NCBI GenBank assembly: GCA_002682825.1
Contig: NOKP01000004.1
Span: forward strand, 2,539,607-2,603,606
Length of the DNA stretch: 64,000 nucleotides
Origin: Neonectria sp. B-13
Taxonomy: Eukaryota; Ascomycota; Sordariomycetes; Hypocreales; Nectriaceae
Direction: 5' to 3'
Part shown: one piece after another, positions 34,401 to 44,774 of the stretch
Numbering within the stretch: the stretch's first letter is position 1
How the letters are laid out: each line of letters begins with the position of its first letter
Translations under genes and position numbers: made by a program
The notes under the pieces: model-generated
What the model saw: only the letters and a program-made list of their open reading frames with translations
What the model was told of the DNA's origin: nothing
The model's database searches: none

Positions 34401-36560
34401 ATTTGTTTACTTACGACGTGCGATTTCCAGGTACTTTCAACGGCTCGAGGCTTACTTCTCTTCGCCCTGCTCAAAATAATAGACACTGATACATACAAGC
34501 CCACACAATCATAGCCTAGACGAACACCAATTCCAACTCATGTGCCGCCCGTCCCTGTCCCGCCGATGATCGTTGGGGTTCCAATGAATGCATCAGAAGA
34601 CGACGTTGATCAACCGGAGGCCATATTTGGCGCATGCACAGTCTTCGCATCGCAAGTTTTGATTGAGCAACTCTAGATCACAGGGTATTGAAGGAATTGG
34701 ATGGCTAGATCCCAGAGCCCGAGATCACCGTGAGATGTCTCTCTTCGACTTGTTAGCAGCTGAGCCGCCACGAATCAGGTTGCGGATTCAATGTGGCAAT
34801 AGGATCATTGTGACTTGTCAACTGACATGACGAACCAACCTTCAGATGGGTGCGCTGACATGTCTCCCTTGCAGAAGCCACGAAAAAAACCCCCCCAGGA
34901 CGTCATTTCATCGAAGTGTGACAGGGGCTCAGCGAGAACTGGTCGAGGCTACCGCCCCAATACTTCTCCAAGCCACTTTTGATACATCATTTTTATGAAT
35001 CAATCTACTCAAAGGCACTTGGTAGAGACTACAAAGTACTTTAACCCCCATCTCTACGAATGCCCGGATACTATCGAAATTTTGCTCTTAAAAGTCTAGC
35101 GCCGAACAGTCGAAGTGACATGATGGTCCCGAAAACCCCGACTCCGTCTCCTTTCTTGCATGGCCTTTTCAGCCGACATATTTGGTACTAGCGAGGGGTG
35201 GATACCAGATCTGCCACTGCCATGGTAGCCTCGATCGTATTAGATGCCTCATGTTCCGAGGATCTCAGTGCTCGATACGCTTGGCTTTGAGGTGGTGTGC
35301 GCAAGACACAGGAGCTTGGCCCCAAACCCAAGCACTGGGGAAGTGCAAGACCCTTTCGAGGGGGGGGAGGCGTCCAGGGGATAGGACGCCACTACGCACA
35401 CCTAGACATGCGGAAGTTTGAGGACTCGTCCTCCGTACTCACATCGTCAGCCACAACAACCATGCTTCCGATAGGCCAGGGGTCTCGAGGAGCACAAGAT
35501 CCAGCGAAGTGTCGGGGGCTTTTTCCCAGGTTGCTAGGAACGCCATGATCACGGTTCCTCTTCGTGAGGTGCTGGATCGGGCGAATGCTGGATCTCTGGT
35601 GTTACCCCAGACCAGTGTCATAATGCACAGCGTGCCCGATCTATTGTTACAACGCGGTGGCTTAGCTCGACGTCCCTGCCATGCAGGCTTGATAGTCTTG
35701 CAAGGCTGTCTCCCGAGGCTGGCTTTCAACCACGGCTCGAGCAAAGATGTGCCTACCAATGGCCCTACACCGTAATCCGAAGCATGCACTTCTCGCAGCA
35801 TGACCTCAGTACCTTTAGCTGCCCACGGGGTGTGCGCTGTTGTCTCAGCTCTGGGCAGTGAATGTCGTACGATGGCAGGCTTATACGAATACTGTGCAAG
35901 TGTTATGCACCCTTACTCATTCACTCATCCACCACATTCCAAGTCGCGAACTGCTGGGTTGACGTGGTCGGCATCAGCGGCGGCCGGTGTCTCCCATTGA
36001 CAATATTACGAGGCCCGAAATATGACGGGCATGGCATGGCATGGTAGTCCTTGTCAGCGGATGGAGATCCAAGGCAGACCCGCGATCGTCACGAATACAT
36101 CGGGAGGGAGGGATCGCGCTCTTCATGGTCGGAAGAGCCAGCGAGCTCACCCGGTTTCTTTGTGTTTTCCAGCATACACATGTACTAGAGAGACGGAAGG
36201 AGAAGCAAAACCATGGGTCTCCGTCTGGCAATTGATGCGCCCTAGGGTTTCGGCCTAGCATACATATCGGCTCTCTACTCTCCCGAAGCTGTTCTGTGGG
36301 TGATGACCCTTGGCAGCTGGGCAGTTCTTGTTTTTTGCGGTCCGCTATGTCTTAGAACATCGCCTTGTCTGGGGGGCGGAGGTGTCACTTAGTCCCTAGA
36401 TATTCAGGGCGTTGATTCGAGAGGGCCATGAAAGCGGCCCTTGGTGCGCGTAGGTAAGACCCTATCATGTCTTGGGGATGCTTCGCCTCGGTCGAGTGGA
36501 GGCTTCCTGCAATGTTGACTTGTTGAAGCCCCCGAATGCCGGGAAGTGGGCAAGTTTGCG

Positions 36561-36597
36561 TGAGCATGAGCATAAGCATGAGCATGAGCATGAGCAG
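36561..36597. repeat. (GAGCAT)n hexamer repeat
   Basis: About six units of GAGCAT (one AAGCAT) lying directly after the stop of the DUF4202 gene, in its probable 3' untranslated region, followed by GGGCTT repeats. Confidence 0.85.
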
Positions 36598-36613
36598 GGG
36601 CTTGGGCTTGGGC

Positions 36614-37311
36614 CTAGGAGGCTAGAGCCTTTCCTATCAGCTCCTTTGCTCGGTCGCTCAGCTCCATATCAAGAGCCAACTGGCGGCCCTTATCGCCCAT
36701 CTTGCCCCAGGTCTTGCGGAGGATGCCAATTATCTTGTCCTCGTCAATGTCGGGCTTGCTCTCAAAGCCGTCGAACTGGTCGTCGAGGAAAACAAGACAT
36801 GCCACGTCCTCAAGGACCTGCGTCTCCTCGTCAGTGGTGAGGTTCTCCTTGCGGATTAGAGCGGCGACGCGGTCCCGGTCTGCCTCAGGGATGGCGGGTT
36901 GAATGGAGGGATCGGCGAGCAGCTCGGCGACTTGGTTGGCGGCCTGGGCCTTTAGCTTGGAGCGCCACGTGAGATATCCCGGGCGCGTCATGGGGTAGCT
37001 GCTGCGGGGGATCTCCCACCTGCGAGGATGGTATCATGAGTTTTGAACGCTATCTTTTGCAAGTTCGCTCATGGGGAAGAGAGAGCGGACCTTCGGAAGT
37101 GCTGGGCGCGGCAGGCCAGCTGAAGCACGGGGGTGGACTCAGGGCTTCGCAGGGCGAGCCACTTGGTCATCTTGCGAGCATAGTGGAGTTCATACGGAAT
37201 CGTGGTCCCGTCGGGGCCGGGGATGATCTTGGGGTCGTCGGCGTGGGCGGCGTCGATCAGATCGAGGCCGCGAGCGTATTGGACGGGGAGCGGAGGTAAG
37301 CTGGTGGACAT
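36614..37311 (-). CDS. DUF4202 family protein
   Basis: Exons 37311-37091 and 37019-36614; predicted 208 aa. Recognised from the run GLDLIDAAHADDP, PYELHYARKMTKWLALRSPE, LQLACRAQHFRRWEIPRSSY, MTRPGYLTWRSKLKAQ and VLEDVACLVFLDDQF. These His/Arg/Asp-containing motifs are conserved in a bacterial and fungal family of unknown function; databases sometimes call it a glutamyl-tRNA synthetase, but no synthetase motif is present. The motif pattern (HxxR, AxxxQH, YLxWR) suggests an HD-like hydrolase fold (inference). The intron uses an unusual GTCCGC donor, yet splicing exactly restores HFRRWEIPRS. Confidence 0.8.
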
Positions 37312-38374
37312 GGTGGCTTTGGACTGTCGGTCCTCTGTCTTTGGATCCTTGTGGGCGAGGTGGTGATTCTTTTGGATATGGGCAATTGTCCAAGAACTGA
37401 TAGAAGCAGCGGCGTGGAGGAGAGTTATCGTCAAGATGTGTGAGGGGGAAGTTGATGTTCGCTCCTTGTGAGATGAGTCAGCGGAATCGACTGCCGTCTC
37501 ATTGGACCGATGCGCGAGACAGCTACAACGCCACAACTTCCACTTGTGCCATTCACTTTAATCCAGACCATCAACCAGCAGCTCTTCTTCCAACAGGTAG
37601 TCTGGCAGTCTCCTTCGACATGACCAGGTCTCTCCCTCCGAGAACCAGCAAAAAGCCCTGACAATGGCAGAGGCATCTATCGTCAAAAGAGAGACTATTC
37701 ATTGTCCCTGGAATCAAGTGATACCGATCTCACTCACGCTCTCACTCCCAAGCCATGAAAAAGCTCGGCTCAATGGGCCAATAGCAATATTCTAAATGAC
37801 TTGCATCGTTCTCGCCAGTCAGCAATTTGGTTACCTAGTATTCATGCATTCATCGCCTTGCCAGCTGCTAGTCCCATCTCGTCAGCTGCAACAGCCGTAC
37901 CTTACAGCTGGACGCTTTGATTCACGCCCTTTTCTTCTTCTTCTGCACCACTTCTTTATGTTTCTTGCCCTATTTTCCTCATTCTTCGTCTTGTTACTTT
38001 CCCTTGCCGCATCGCAGTGACAGTCGAGTAGGTAGTCATCCCCCAAAGACTGGAAGAGAAAGGTCAAGTCTGTTGAAGTTCCCGTCACGCAGTCATCTTC
38101 CGGTTTCACCAGAGCGTTGAGGATCTGGAAATCAGTTTGCCGCCCCTTGTGAGTTTGTCTGTGACTCTCATCTCAAACTCAAGATAGCAAATACCTGGTG
38201 GAAGATATTCCAATCGCTGATCCGTCTCTGGAGACTTCCAGCAACATATAGTTATACATCCCAGTTCTCCAGATTCATGAAGTCAGCCAAGGATCGTGTT
38301 TAACTCGCAACTTCATACAACAGCAACCCAAGGGTTCGTCAAAGATCCTCCGATACCCTTCCCTACACTCACTG
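37312..38374. other. Intergenic between DUF4202 and SANT-like gene
   Basis: 1063 bp between divergent starts. C/T-rich over about 37920-38010; could contain a 5' exon or leader of the downstream gene. No gene recognised. Confidence 0.4.
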
Positions 38375-40006
38375 ATGCATGTTCAGGCCAACTACTTGCA
38401 AAGCTGTCTCTGCTCTATCGCCCATCTTGCCGTCATGAAGCCGCCGGGTGCGTCGTCGCCTGAGAACCCACACGTTTCGCTAGCCAATGCCTGGATTGGC
38501 AACTACTCCATCATGCCGCACAACGCAGATGAGACCGCACAGGAAGGCTCTCGAGACGCCTCGCCGACTTCATCTGAAACGGGAGCGTCCGAACAGCCCG
38601 AGAACTCGGCCGAGACGTCCAACGAGGCAGACTCCACGTCTGAAGACAAATCCAGCCACGACTCCTTCGAGGCGGTCAGCGACGAAAATTCGGCCGGGGA
38701 CTCTATCGCCTCGTCTGGGAGCGGTTGCAAGAATGGCGAAGGCCATGAGGAATGTCTAAAGGACCGGTGCCTGAAATCTGGAGATCATGTCCAATCCTCC
38801 AGCGAGCCCGACAGTACCCAGCCGTCCGGCAACAGCGGGCAGACTGAATACTCCACCGACACCCAGAGCGAAAAGTTCGCGGGTAAGGGTAAGAAGAACA
38901 AGAAGAAAGCGAAGAGTTCCGACTCAGCGCAGAATGTCTCCACCACCACTGAGGTGTCAAGCAACGACGTGAGCACCAACGACAACAAAACCTCCAGCCA
39001 GCCTGAATCCTCGGCAGACAATGCCTCGACGAGCCCTCATCCAAGCCCCGAGAGCTCATCAAAGGACAACACGGCCACCTCTGAGCAGAGCGCCGCTCCC
39101 GATGATCCCGCGTGGTCCATCTCTCAAAACTGTCTCCTCAGGGGTATGAAGGAGGACGGAGCTACTTGGGCCGACATCGCTGGCGCCCTCAACAAGAGCA
39201 AGAAGGACGTCAAAGCTCGCTGGCAAGTCATCAAGGACCACCCCCCCCTACGCTCGGGAGATGATCCTGAACCGACAAGCGGCACTGACCAGGCCGGTGG
39301 TGAGGCCACCCCCGTCGAGGAGAATGAGGGCAACAAGGACAGCGAGAGCGCCCAAAGCCAGAAAGGGGCACCAGACTCTCCGGTTGGGTCTGCCCAGGAG
39401 AAGAAAGGCAACAAGCCCAAGCCCAAGCCTAAGGGAAAGCAGGCCAACAACAATAACACCAAGTGGCACAAGGGCAAACGAAACGACCAGGTAGCCGCCG
39501 AGAACAAACAAGCCAAGGCCAAGGCAACCGAGGCGCAGCGGCAGACACGGCAGATCCTCTCAGGGGAAGAGGCCTCGTCCGAATCCTCCGCATCGTCTTC
39601 GTCTTCATCTTCTTCATCCTCCCTCTCGCAACCTGGCTACGGCAACCCGGAGAAACATCGCGAGATGCGGTACCTCCAGGACCACATCTACGCCGACCTT
39701 TATCCCGCGGCCATCCACCCCGAGCCAGACGCCTACCTCGGCAAGCGGGACTGCAACCTGCTGGCCGCCATCGACAGCAAGCAGAAGCAGTCGCGGTGGC
39801 TCGAAATGCAGGCCAACTTCTTCAACGTCACCGGCCGCATGGTGTCGCTCGACGCCATCCGGACTCGATGTGAGCGCGCCGAGGAAGCGGAGAGGGCGAA
39901 GATGAGACGGAAGAACGAACTCGAGCTGGCTGCTCGCCTGGACAAGGTTGAGAGATGGATCAACAAGGTGTCGCATGAGGACTTTGAGGATCCAGGAACT
40001 CAATGA
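38375..40006 (+). CDS. SANT/Myb-like domain protein, Ser-rich, unknown function
   Basis: Open frame of 543 codons. The start is uncertain: ATGs at 38375, 38435 and 38512 are all in frame. The first ~245 residues are low-complexity Ser/Glu/Thr with a Lys cluster (KGKKNKKKAKSS). A Myb/SANT-like three-helix motif lies at about 249-297: PAWSISQNCLLRGMKEDGAT, WADIAGALNKSKKDVKARWQ. Then a Lys/Pro/Asn linker, a run of about 16 Ser, and a conserved-looking C-terminal block with YLQDHIYADLYPA, DAYLGKRDCNLLAAIDSKQK and a basic coiled-coil end. Likely a nuclear DNA- or chromatin-binding protein (inference from the SANT-like motif and charge). I do not recognise a named family. Confidence 0.65.
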   Translation: MHVQANYLQSCLCSIAHLAVMKPPGASSPENPHVSLANAWIGNYSIMPHNADETAQEGSRDASPTSSETGASEQPENSAETSNEADSTSEDKSSHDSFEAVSDENSAGDSIASSGSGCKNGEGHEECLKDRCLKSGDHVQSSSEPDSTQPSGNSGQTEYSTDTQSEKFAGKGKKNKKKAKSSDSAQNVSTTTEVSSNDVSTNDNKTSSQPESSADNASTSPHPSPESSSKDNTATSEQSAAPDDPAWSISQNCLLRGMKEDGATWADIAGALNKSKKDVKARWQVIKDHPPLRSGDDPEPTSGTDQAGGEATPVEENEGNKDSESAQSQKGAPDSPVGSAQEKKGNKPKPKPKGKQANNNNTKWHKGKRNDQVAAENKQAKAKATEAQRQTRQILSGEEASSESSASSSSSSSSSSLSQPGYGNPEKHREMRYLQDHIYADLYPAAIHPEPDAYLGKRDCNLLAAIDSKQKQSRWLEMQANFFNVTGRMVSLDAIRTRCERAEEAERAKMRRKNELELAARLDKVERWINKVSHEDFEDPGTQ

Positions 40007-41054
40007 GAGCCCGACTGGATCCACGAGGCGACCGGCTTTCTGGTAGGTGAGTGAATAAGGCGCTCGTCCCTTGGAACTCTCATGGGGTGGGAAGTATGAT
40101 GCGTAATGTGATTTGAAGAGGCGTTGTCAGGGAATGATTTTAATCGAGGCGTTTGATGGATGTTGCAACTCTTGGGGATTGAGACAACACAACCAAAGTC
40201 CAGCAAGGGGCTGAAGAAAGACGATTGACGCTGTATACTCGGTACCATAGAGACAGAGTATCCCTCAAGCGAATATCAGGTGCCGCTTTTTTCGCTTGAT
40301 GGCTCAGCGATTTTCCAGGCAGGGTACAATGCTGATATTCCAAATGCAAATATCCAAGTTTGGTTGGTAGCTACTCATACATATATCGCACAATGCAAAA
40401 TCCCCTCAACCCTCTCCTTTGTCTATTCCCAGAAGCAGATCGGCGGCTTAACCAAGCGCCATCGGAGCATACCATGCTTACCCCCTACCATAAAGACGAG
40501 ATTGGCGCATCTGTCTTGAAGAAGAAAAATTGTAATAAAAAAAGACGGGTATCAAACAACAGATTCGAAATGAAGATGGCGGGCACGAGACAAGATCCGT
40601 AACGGCGCCCCTTAGATCCGAGCCAATTCAGGGGCGCATTCCAGGTACCGCTTCGAAGTTCCCACCGACATGCGCCTTGCTCCTCACAAATCCGTTTGCC
40701 TCGGCAATGTTGCATACAGAACTGGGCCTAATTATCCGGCAAACGTGCCTATTGTGTGGTGTCTGAGAAGACCCCCACGTGGAATACGGCGCGGGACGGC
40801 CCGCCGAGGTGAATCAAGTCCATCAAAGGCCAGAACAAGCGACTCGACGTGTCAACTGCATGCGGCTCAGTGTCACTTTCGGCCTCAACAATAGTATGGA
40901 CGAAGAGTCTGCAAGCTTCTGGAGCAAGTCTTACCGTCCGGCTCAATGCCGAGATAAGATATAATGAGCAGGTGGTGATGGCCAACCACAGCCACCACTG
41001 AACCTGAGCAGTGCGATGCCGCACATGATTGACAAACTCCTAACCCTGGCACGT
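40007..41054. other. 3' flanks of convergent genes
   Basis: 1048 bp between the stops of the SANT-like and 14-3-3-like genes. A-rich tract at about 40525-40545. No gene recognised; the short open frames have no family features. Confidence 0.4.
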
Positions 41055-42023
41055 TCATATCGGGTTCTCCATCCCAGGGGGCGGGCGCGCCGTTGGCGGC
41101 GTGGCCACTGGTGGCGTAGCTACCGGCGGTGTAGGTCTTGCGATTGGAGTAGCACTTGAGCCCTGATCTTTGCTGCGCAGGGTGTTGCTAGAACCCAGAC
41201 CGCGTCTCATCATCTTGCCGAGAACCGTAACTAGCTCGCACGCATCCTGGAACATATCATCGTCCATGCCTTCGGTGGCGTCGTACACTTCAGAAATCGT
41301 CTGTTTGGCGAGCATGCGGCTGGCATCGGCGTCGTGGGCACACTCGTACAAGAAGGCGGCGTACTCGGTCTTGACAGAGAGTCGGAGGGAGTGTGAGCCC
41401 CAGAGGAGGCCATCGGCAAGCTCAATGGCTTCAAGGAAATGCTGCCTGGCCTGTGGAAGATAGTCTCTGATGGGAAGGAGGAATGCGGGCGACAACGGTG
41501 TATTGTGTGTCTCGAAGCCAGGCGGGGGGAGGACGGGACCGCCCTCGAGGGGATGGGTGGGTTGAACGGACGACGGTCTGGACTCGACGTCGAGGTCGAT
41601 GGCCCGGCCTTTTCCCTTGTCCATCCGAGGGGTCAAAACGGCTGTCACATCGGGGGTCCATCGGCCCATGTTGGAGACGGTGGGCGTGTTGTGAAAGAGG
41701 GCGAAGATGTGGGAGAAAGATGCCCGTAGCTTGTAGGCGAGGACCTTGAGCTCGACATAGTTGCCAACCATGGGCAATACATATTGCTCAAGCATCACAC
41801 GTCCCTCACGGGAGAGCCAGATGATGTGCAAGACGCGGCGCAAAGCGTTGGGGGTGGGCTCATAGTCGGGACGACGCTGCTTCTTGGCAGCGACAAGCTG
41901 CTCGGCGAGGTTCAGGGACAGGCCGAGGATCTTGAAGAGCATGGACGACAAGAGGGGATTGTCATTCTCGACAGCCTTGGCCAGCTTGCCGAGAAACTTC
42001 TGGTCGACCTCGGAAGACGCCAT
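41055..42023 (-). CDS. Divergent 14-3-3-like protein
   Basis: Single exon from the ATG at 42023; 322 aa (starts MASSEVDQKFLGKLAKAVEN). The second half aligns by eye with 14-3-3 helices: FLEAIELADGLLWGSHSLRL, SVKTEYAAFLYECAHDADAS, MLAKQTISEVYDATEGM, DACELVTVLGKMMRRGL; compare the family pattern of Asn-Phe/Tyr-Glu helices followed by AK.AFD.AI. The first helices (NPLLSSMLFKILGLSLNLAE) are only loosely similar: a Lys sits where the phosphopeptide-binding Lys49 would be, but the Arg56 position appears not to be Arg. A Pro/Ser insertion at ~145-190 and a Pro/Ala/Thr tail (ATPPVATPP repeats) are not part of canonical 14-3-3. Canonical 14-3-3 proteins are ~245-260 aa and bind phosphoserine partners; whether this one does is doubtful. 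Confidence 0.6.
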   Translation of the reverse strand: MASSEVDQKFLGKLAKAVENDNPLLSSMLFKILGLSLNLAEQLVAAKKQRRPDYEPTPNALRRVLHIIWLSREGRVMLEQYVLPMVGNYVELKVLAYKLRASFSHIFALFHNTPTVSNMGRWTPDVTAVLTPRMDKGKGRAIDLDVESRPSSVQPTHPLEGGPVLPPPGFETHNTPLSPAFLLPIRDYLPQARQHFLEAIELADGLLWGSHSLRLSVKTEYAAFLYECAHDADASRMLAKQTISEVYDATEGMDDDMFQDACELVTVLGKMMRRGLGSSNTLRSKDQGSSATPIARPTPPVATPPVATPPTARPPPGMENPI

Positions 42024-43100
42024 GCAGCCCAACGCAGATATCCAGAGCAGGAAGGAAGCTTTGATGAGTTAGACAAAGAGGGTCCACGACTGGAGCTCTG
42101 AGAGCAAGACTCGGGGTAGTGGCCGGGGGCTAGACGGGGAGGGGACAGCCTCGCATATGAATGAAAGCACGGGCGACAGGCCTCGTGAGAGAGAGGAGAG
42201 CAAGTGACGAAATGGAAGCAGGGAAATGAAGGAAAACTGGACGCGACAAGAAGAGGTTGGCTGGACTAACGGGCAAGGCAGCTCCACAGCTGCAGCGGAA
42301 TGTGCAGCGGAGCGAAGCGAAGCGCAATGCAGCTCGGTGCAGCAGCTCGCACGATGCAGCCCGACGTGAGGCAGCCAGCGGCCAGTAGCCCAGAGCGATG
42401 AGGGCGATGAGGGCGAGGGCCTAGAGGCAAAGTTGAAGAGGATGCGCGACAGCTGGCGGGCTGTGATTGGGTCCGGGGACTGGTGGTGATGGTTGGAGCG
42501 GAGCGTCAGCGACGGAATGAGTGGCAGGCGAGGCCGATGCAGCACAGCACCAAGGGGGACGACTCCGAGGCCAATTGGCCTGTTGCGAGATCAGCGGCGT
42601 TTGACGGAGCGAGAGGGACGTCAAGAGCAAGGCGCGAGGCGGACAGAGCAATCGGTGGCGGGTGTCAGAGAGGGCCAGCGAAGGTACGGAGACGGGCGAT
42701 GCGAACGACGACGAGCCGCAGCGGGCGAACGCGGTGAGAGAGAATGGATGCGCAAGCCAGGACAGAGCTGAGCGAGTGGTGTCTGTCTGTGTGTATGTAT
42801 GTACGGAGACGAAGACGAACAGGCAGGAATATCAAACGAGAGACTAGCAAGAGCGAGACACAGGTGCAGGCGGAGCCAGTGGCATGGCGAAGGCGGTAGG
42901 ATGGGATCGCGGGATCGTGGGGAATGATCTTATACGGCCGGCGCGCGCGGAGTGGAAGTTGAGCGAGAGGTCGTGGACTCGTAGGTTGAAGTGGAGGCTT
43001 GCTTGATTGGAGCTTGGAACGCGACGAGAGACCCGCGGTGCCAGCGAATGGACAGGGCAGGCGGTGAGCGGAGCGGAGCCCTAGCGAAGAGGGTGGGCGG

Positions 43101-43170
43101 GCAAGACAGGGCGAGACAGGGCGAGACAGGGCGAGACAGGGCGAGACAGAGCGAGACAGAGCGAGAGAGG
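43101..43170. repeat. 10-bp tandem repeat GCGAGACAGG, seven units
   Basis: Seven consecutive 10-bp units: GCAAGACAGG, three GCGAGACAGG, two GCGAGACAGA, then GCGAGAGAGG. In the opposite orientation it would encode a Leu/Ser/Pro/Val/Cys repeat, but the region shows no other sign of coding. Confidence 0.9.
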
Positions 43171-43875
43171 CCTGGGAGCAAGACTTGTCAGTGGGCTCTT
43201 GGTCTGGTCGCGGTCGCTGAACTCGGGCTAGACGGGCCAAATGAGACGCCAGACAAGCCCAAGGGGCGTCAGGGTAGGATCGGGCTGGTGTGGGATCGGG
43301 TTTGGCGTCCTTTTTTTTTGGGCGTCTTTGCGCTGTGAAGTGTGAAGTTTGGGGGGCTGGGCGTCGTCTGCTCACCCAAGGATAAGGTACTTGGTTGGAA
43401 TCCAAGGAAAAGCCTAGGTCGTTCGCTGGTGGATCGGCGCGGGCACTATGTTGGTAGCTTATGCCCGGGGGGGTGTAAAGACAATGACAGCCCAATGGAG
43501 AGTTGAGGGTATGAATGGTGAAGGGAACAGGATTCAGGTTCAGAGAGAGGGAGACAGGGAGAGAGAGAGAGACCGATGTTGGTTGTCTTCCAGTGTACTT
43601 CGTACTTCGTGTGACTGAGAGCTGCTGCGGTGATGCCGAGTCCAGCGTGTGTACCGACTACACCTCTTTGTGGCAAGCCAAACTGATGACGGAGCGGGAA
43701 CGAGGTTCGTAATTTCAGTTGTGTTCTTGGTGAAATCGTAAGAGAATTCAAGGTCGAGGAGGATAGGGCCACCCAGAGGTCACGACCGTCAACAACAACG
43801 CACGACGCACGACGCACGACCCGACCTGGCCACGGCCACGGCCACAGCCTAGACCGAAACTCAGACCAAGACCAA

Positions 43876-43876
43876 T

Positions 43877-43908
<32 letters not shown>

Positions 43909-43910
43909 GC
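43876..43910. repeat. (CCACGA)n hexamer repeat
   Basis: Six units of CCACGA with related CCACGG/CACGAC sequence just upstream (43795-43850). Confidence 0.85.
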
Positions 43911-44748
43911 GGCGCGGTTTCTTCCGTAAGACGCGGACAAACGAGCCGAGACGAGGCTGTAACTAGGTGGAAACGATGAGGCTTTGTTGGGTTTGATGAG
44001 ACGGAAAGGGAAAAGGAAAATGCAATGGCCGGGGGGAGGGGCAAGAAGCAAGAAGCAAGAAATAATATTAACGAGACCAATAAAAAGAAAGGAAGGAACC
44101 GACGCGTGCTCTTTCCCGTAGTTGGAGTCAGTGACTGACAGCACTCACTCGTTGGTAGTACGAAGTACTACTACGTATTGGAAAGAAGAATCGACCGCGA
44201 TATGATGGTCCTGCCTGTTTCTACCCATTTCCGAGGTGTAGTAGTCAAATCCCTGTTGTGGGCTTGCCGAGGTTTGAAGCAATTTGTACAACACATCATC
44301 ATGACATGGCGACTTACACCGCACTCGCCCGCCCGCCTGATGTCACAAGCTCCGTAGTACGAAGCATACCAAGTACAAAGTAGCTATACGTACATCCCCT
44401 AGAACAACTGCCTTCTCCAGCTCTCTTGTATTCATTCCTTCATCCTCCTGCCTGTCATCACGCGTTTGTCCGATCCCCTACTTCGTACGGCCCTGTGCAT
44501 CGGCGCAAACCCTTGTCCAGAGAGAGAGGCACAACGAACCCTCACACAGGTGGTGGCAGTACCTGACTGTAATTATGTCAGCGGTGCGTGCACATTTGCA
44601 GGGATACCGGCCGGGCTAGCGTAGGTACGGGATGATGGGTCACGACTCACAGGGAGAGACATTTGGCCCGGATACTCTGTCTTACCTACTCCGTCCGTAG
44701 GTAGACTAAGGCCTAACCTGAGCCACTAACTAGACCTACGGGGTAGAC

Positions 44749-44774
44749 CCTGACCTGGACCTGGACCTGGACCT
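44749..44774. repeat. (GACCTG)n hexamer repeat
   Basis: Four units of GACCTG with a diverged GACCCT at the left end. Confidence 0.85.

Larger units (their letters stand above)
30779..36613. other. 5.8-kb stretch without a recognisable gene, with assembly gap
   Basis: Contains a (GGCGAC)n run near 31074-31111, the 100-N gap 31393-31492 flanked by purine-rich and GGCAGGGCA-type repeats, a TACGAAGTA at 32378-32386, and a GAGCAT repeat at 36561-36597. Open frames are short (mostly under 125 codons), overlap on both strands, and show no family features or sensible splice combinations. It is not strongly AT-rich, so it does not look like a heavily mutated transposon. A fast-evolving or non-coding RNA gene could be missed here. 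Confidence 0.5.

Noticed and set aside
36614..37311. Name glutamyl-tRNA synthetase for the DUF4202 gene
   Set aside because: No HIGH or KMSKS motif and far too short; the label seems to be a propagated database error.
43101..43170. Regular repeats considered as a CRISPR array
   Set aside because: Units are contiguous 10-mers without spacers, in a eukaryotic genome.
42665..43495. 276-codon minus-strand frame with repeated Ser-Pro-Cys-Leu units
   Set aside because: The repeats are the 10-bp tandem array read in frame; no conserved sequence and competing open frames on the other strand.
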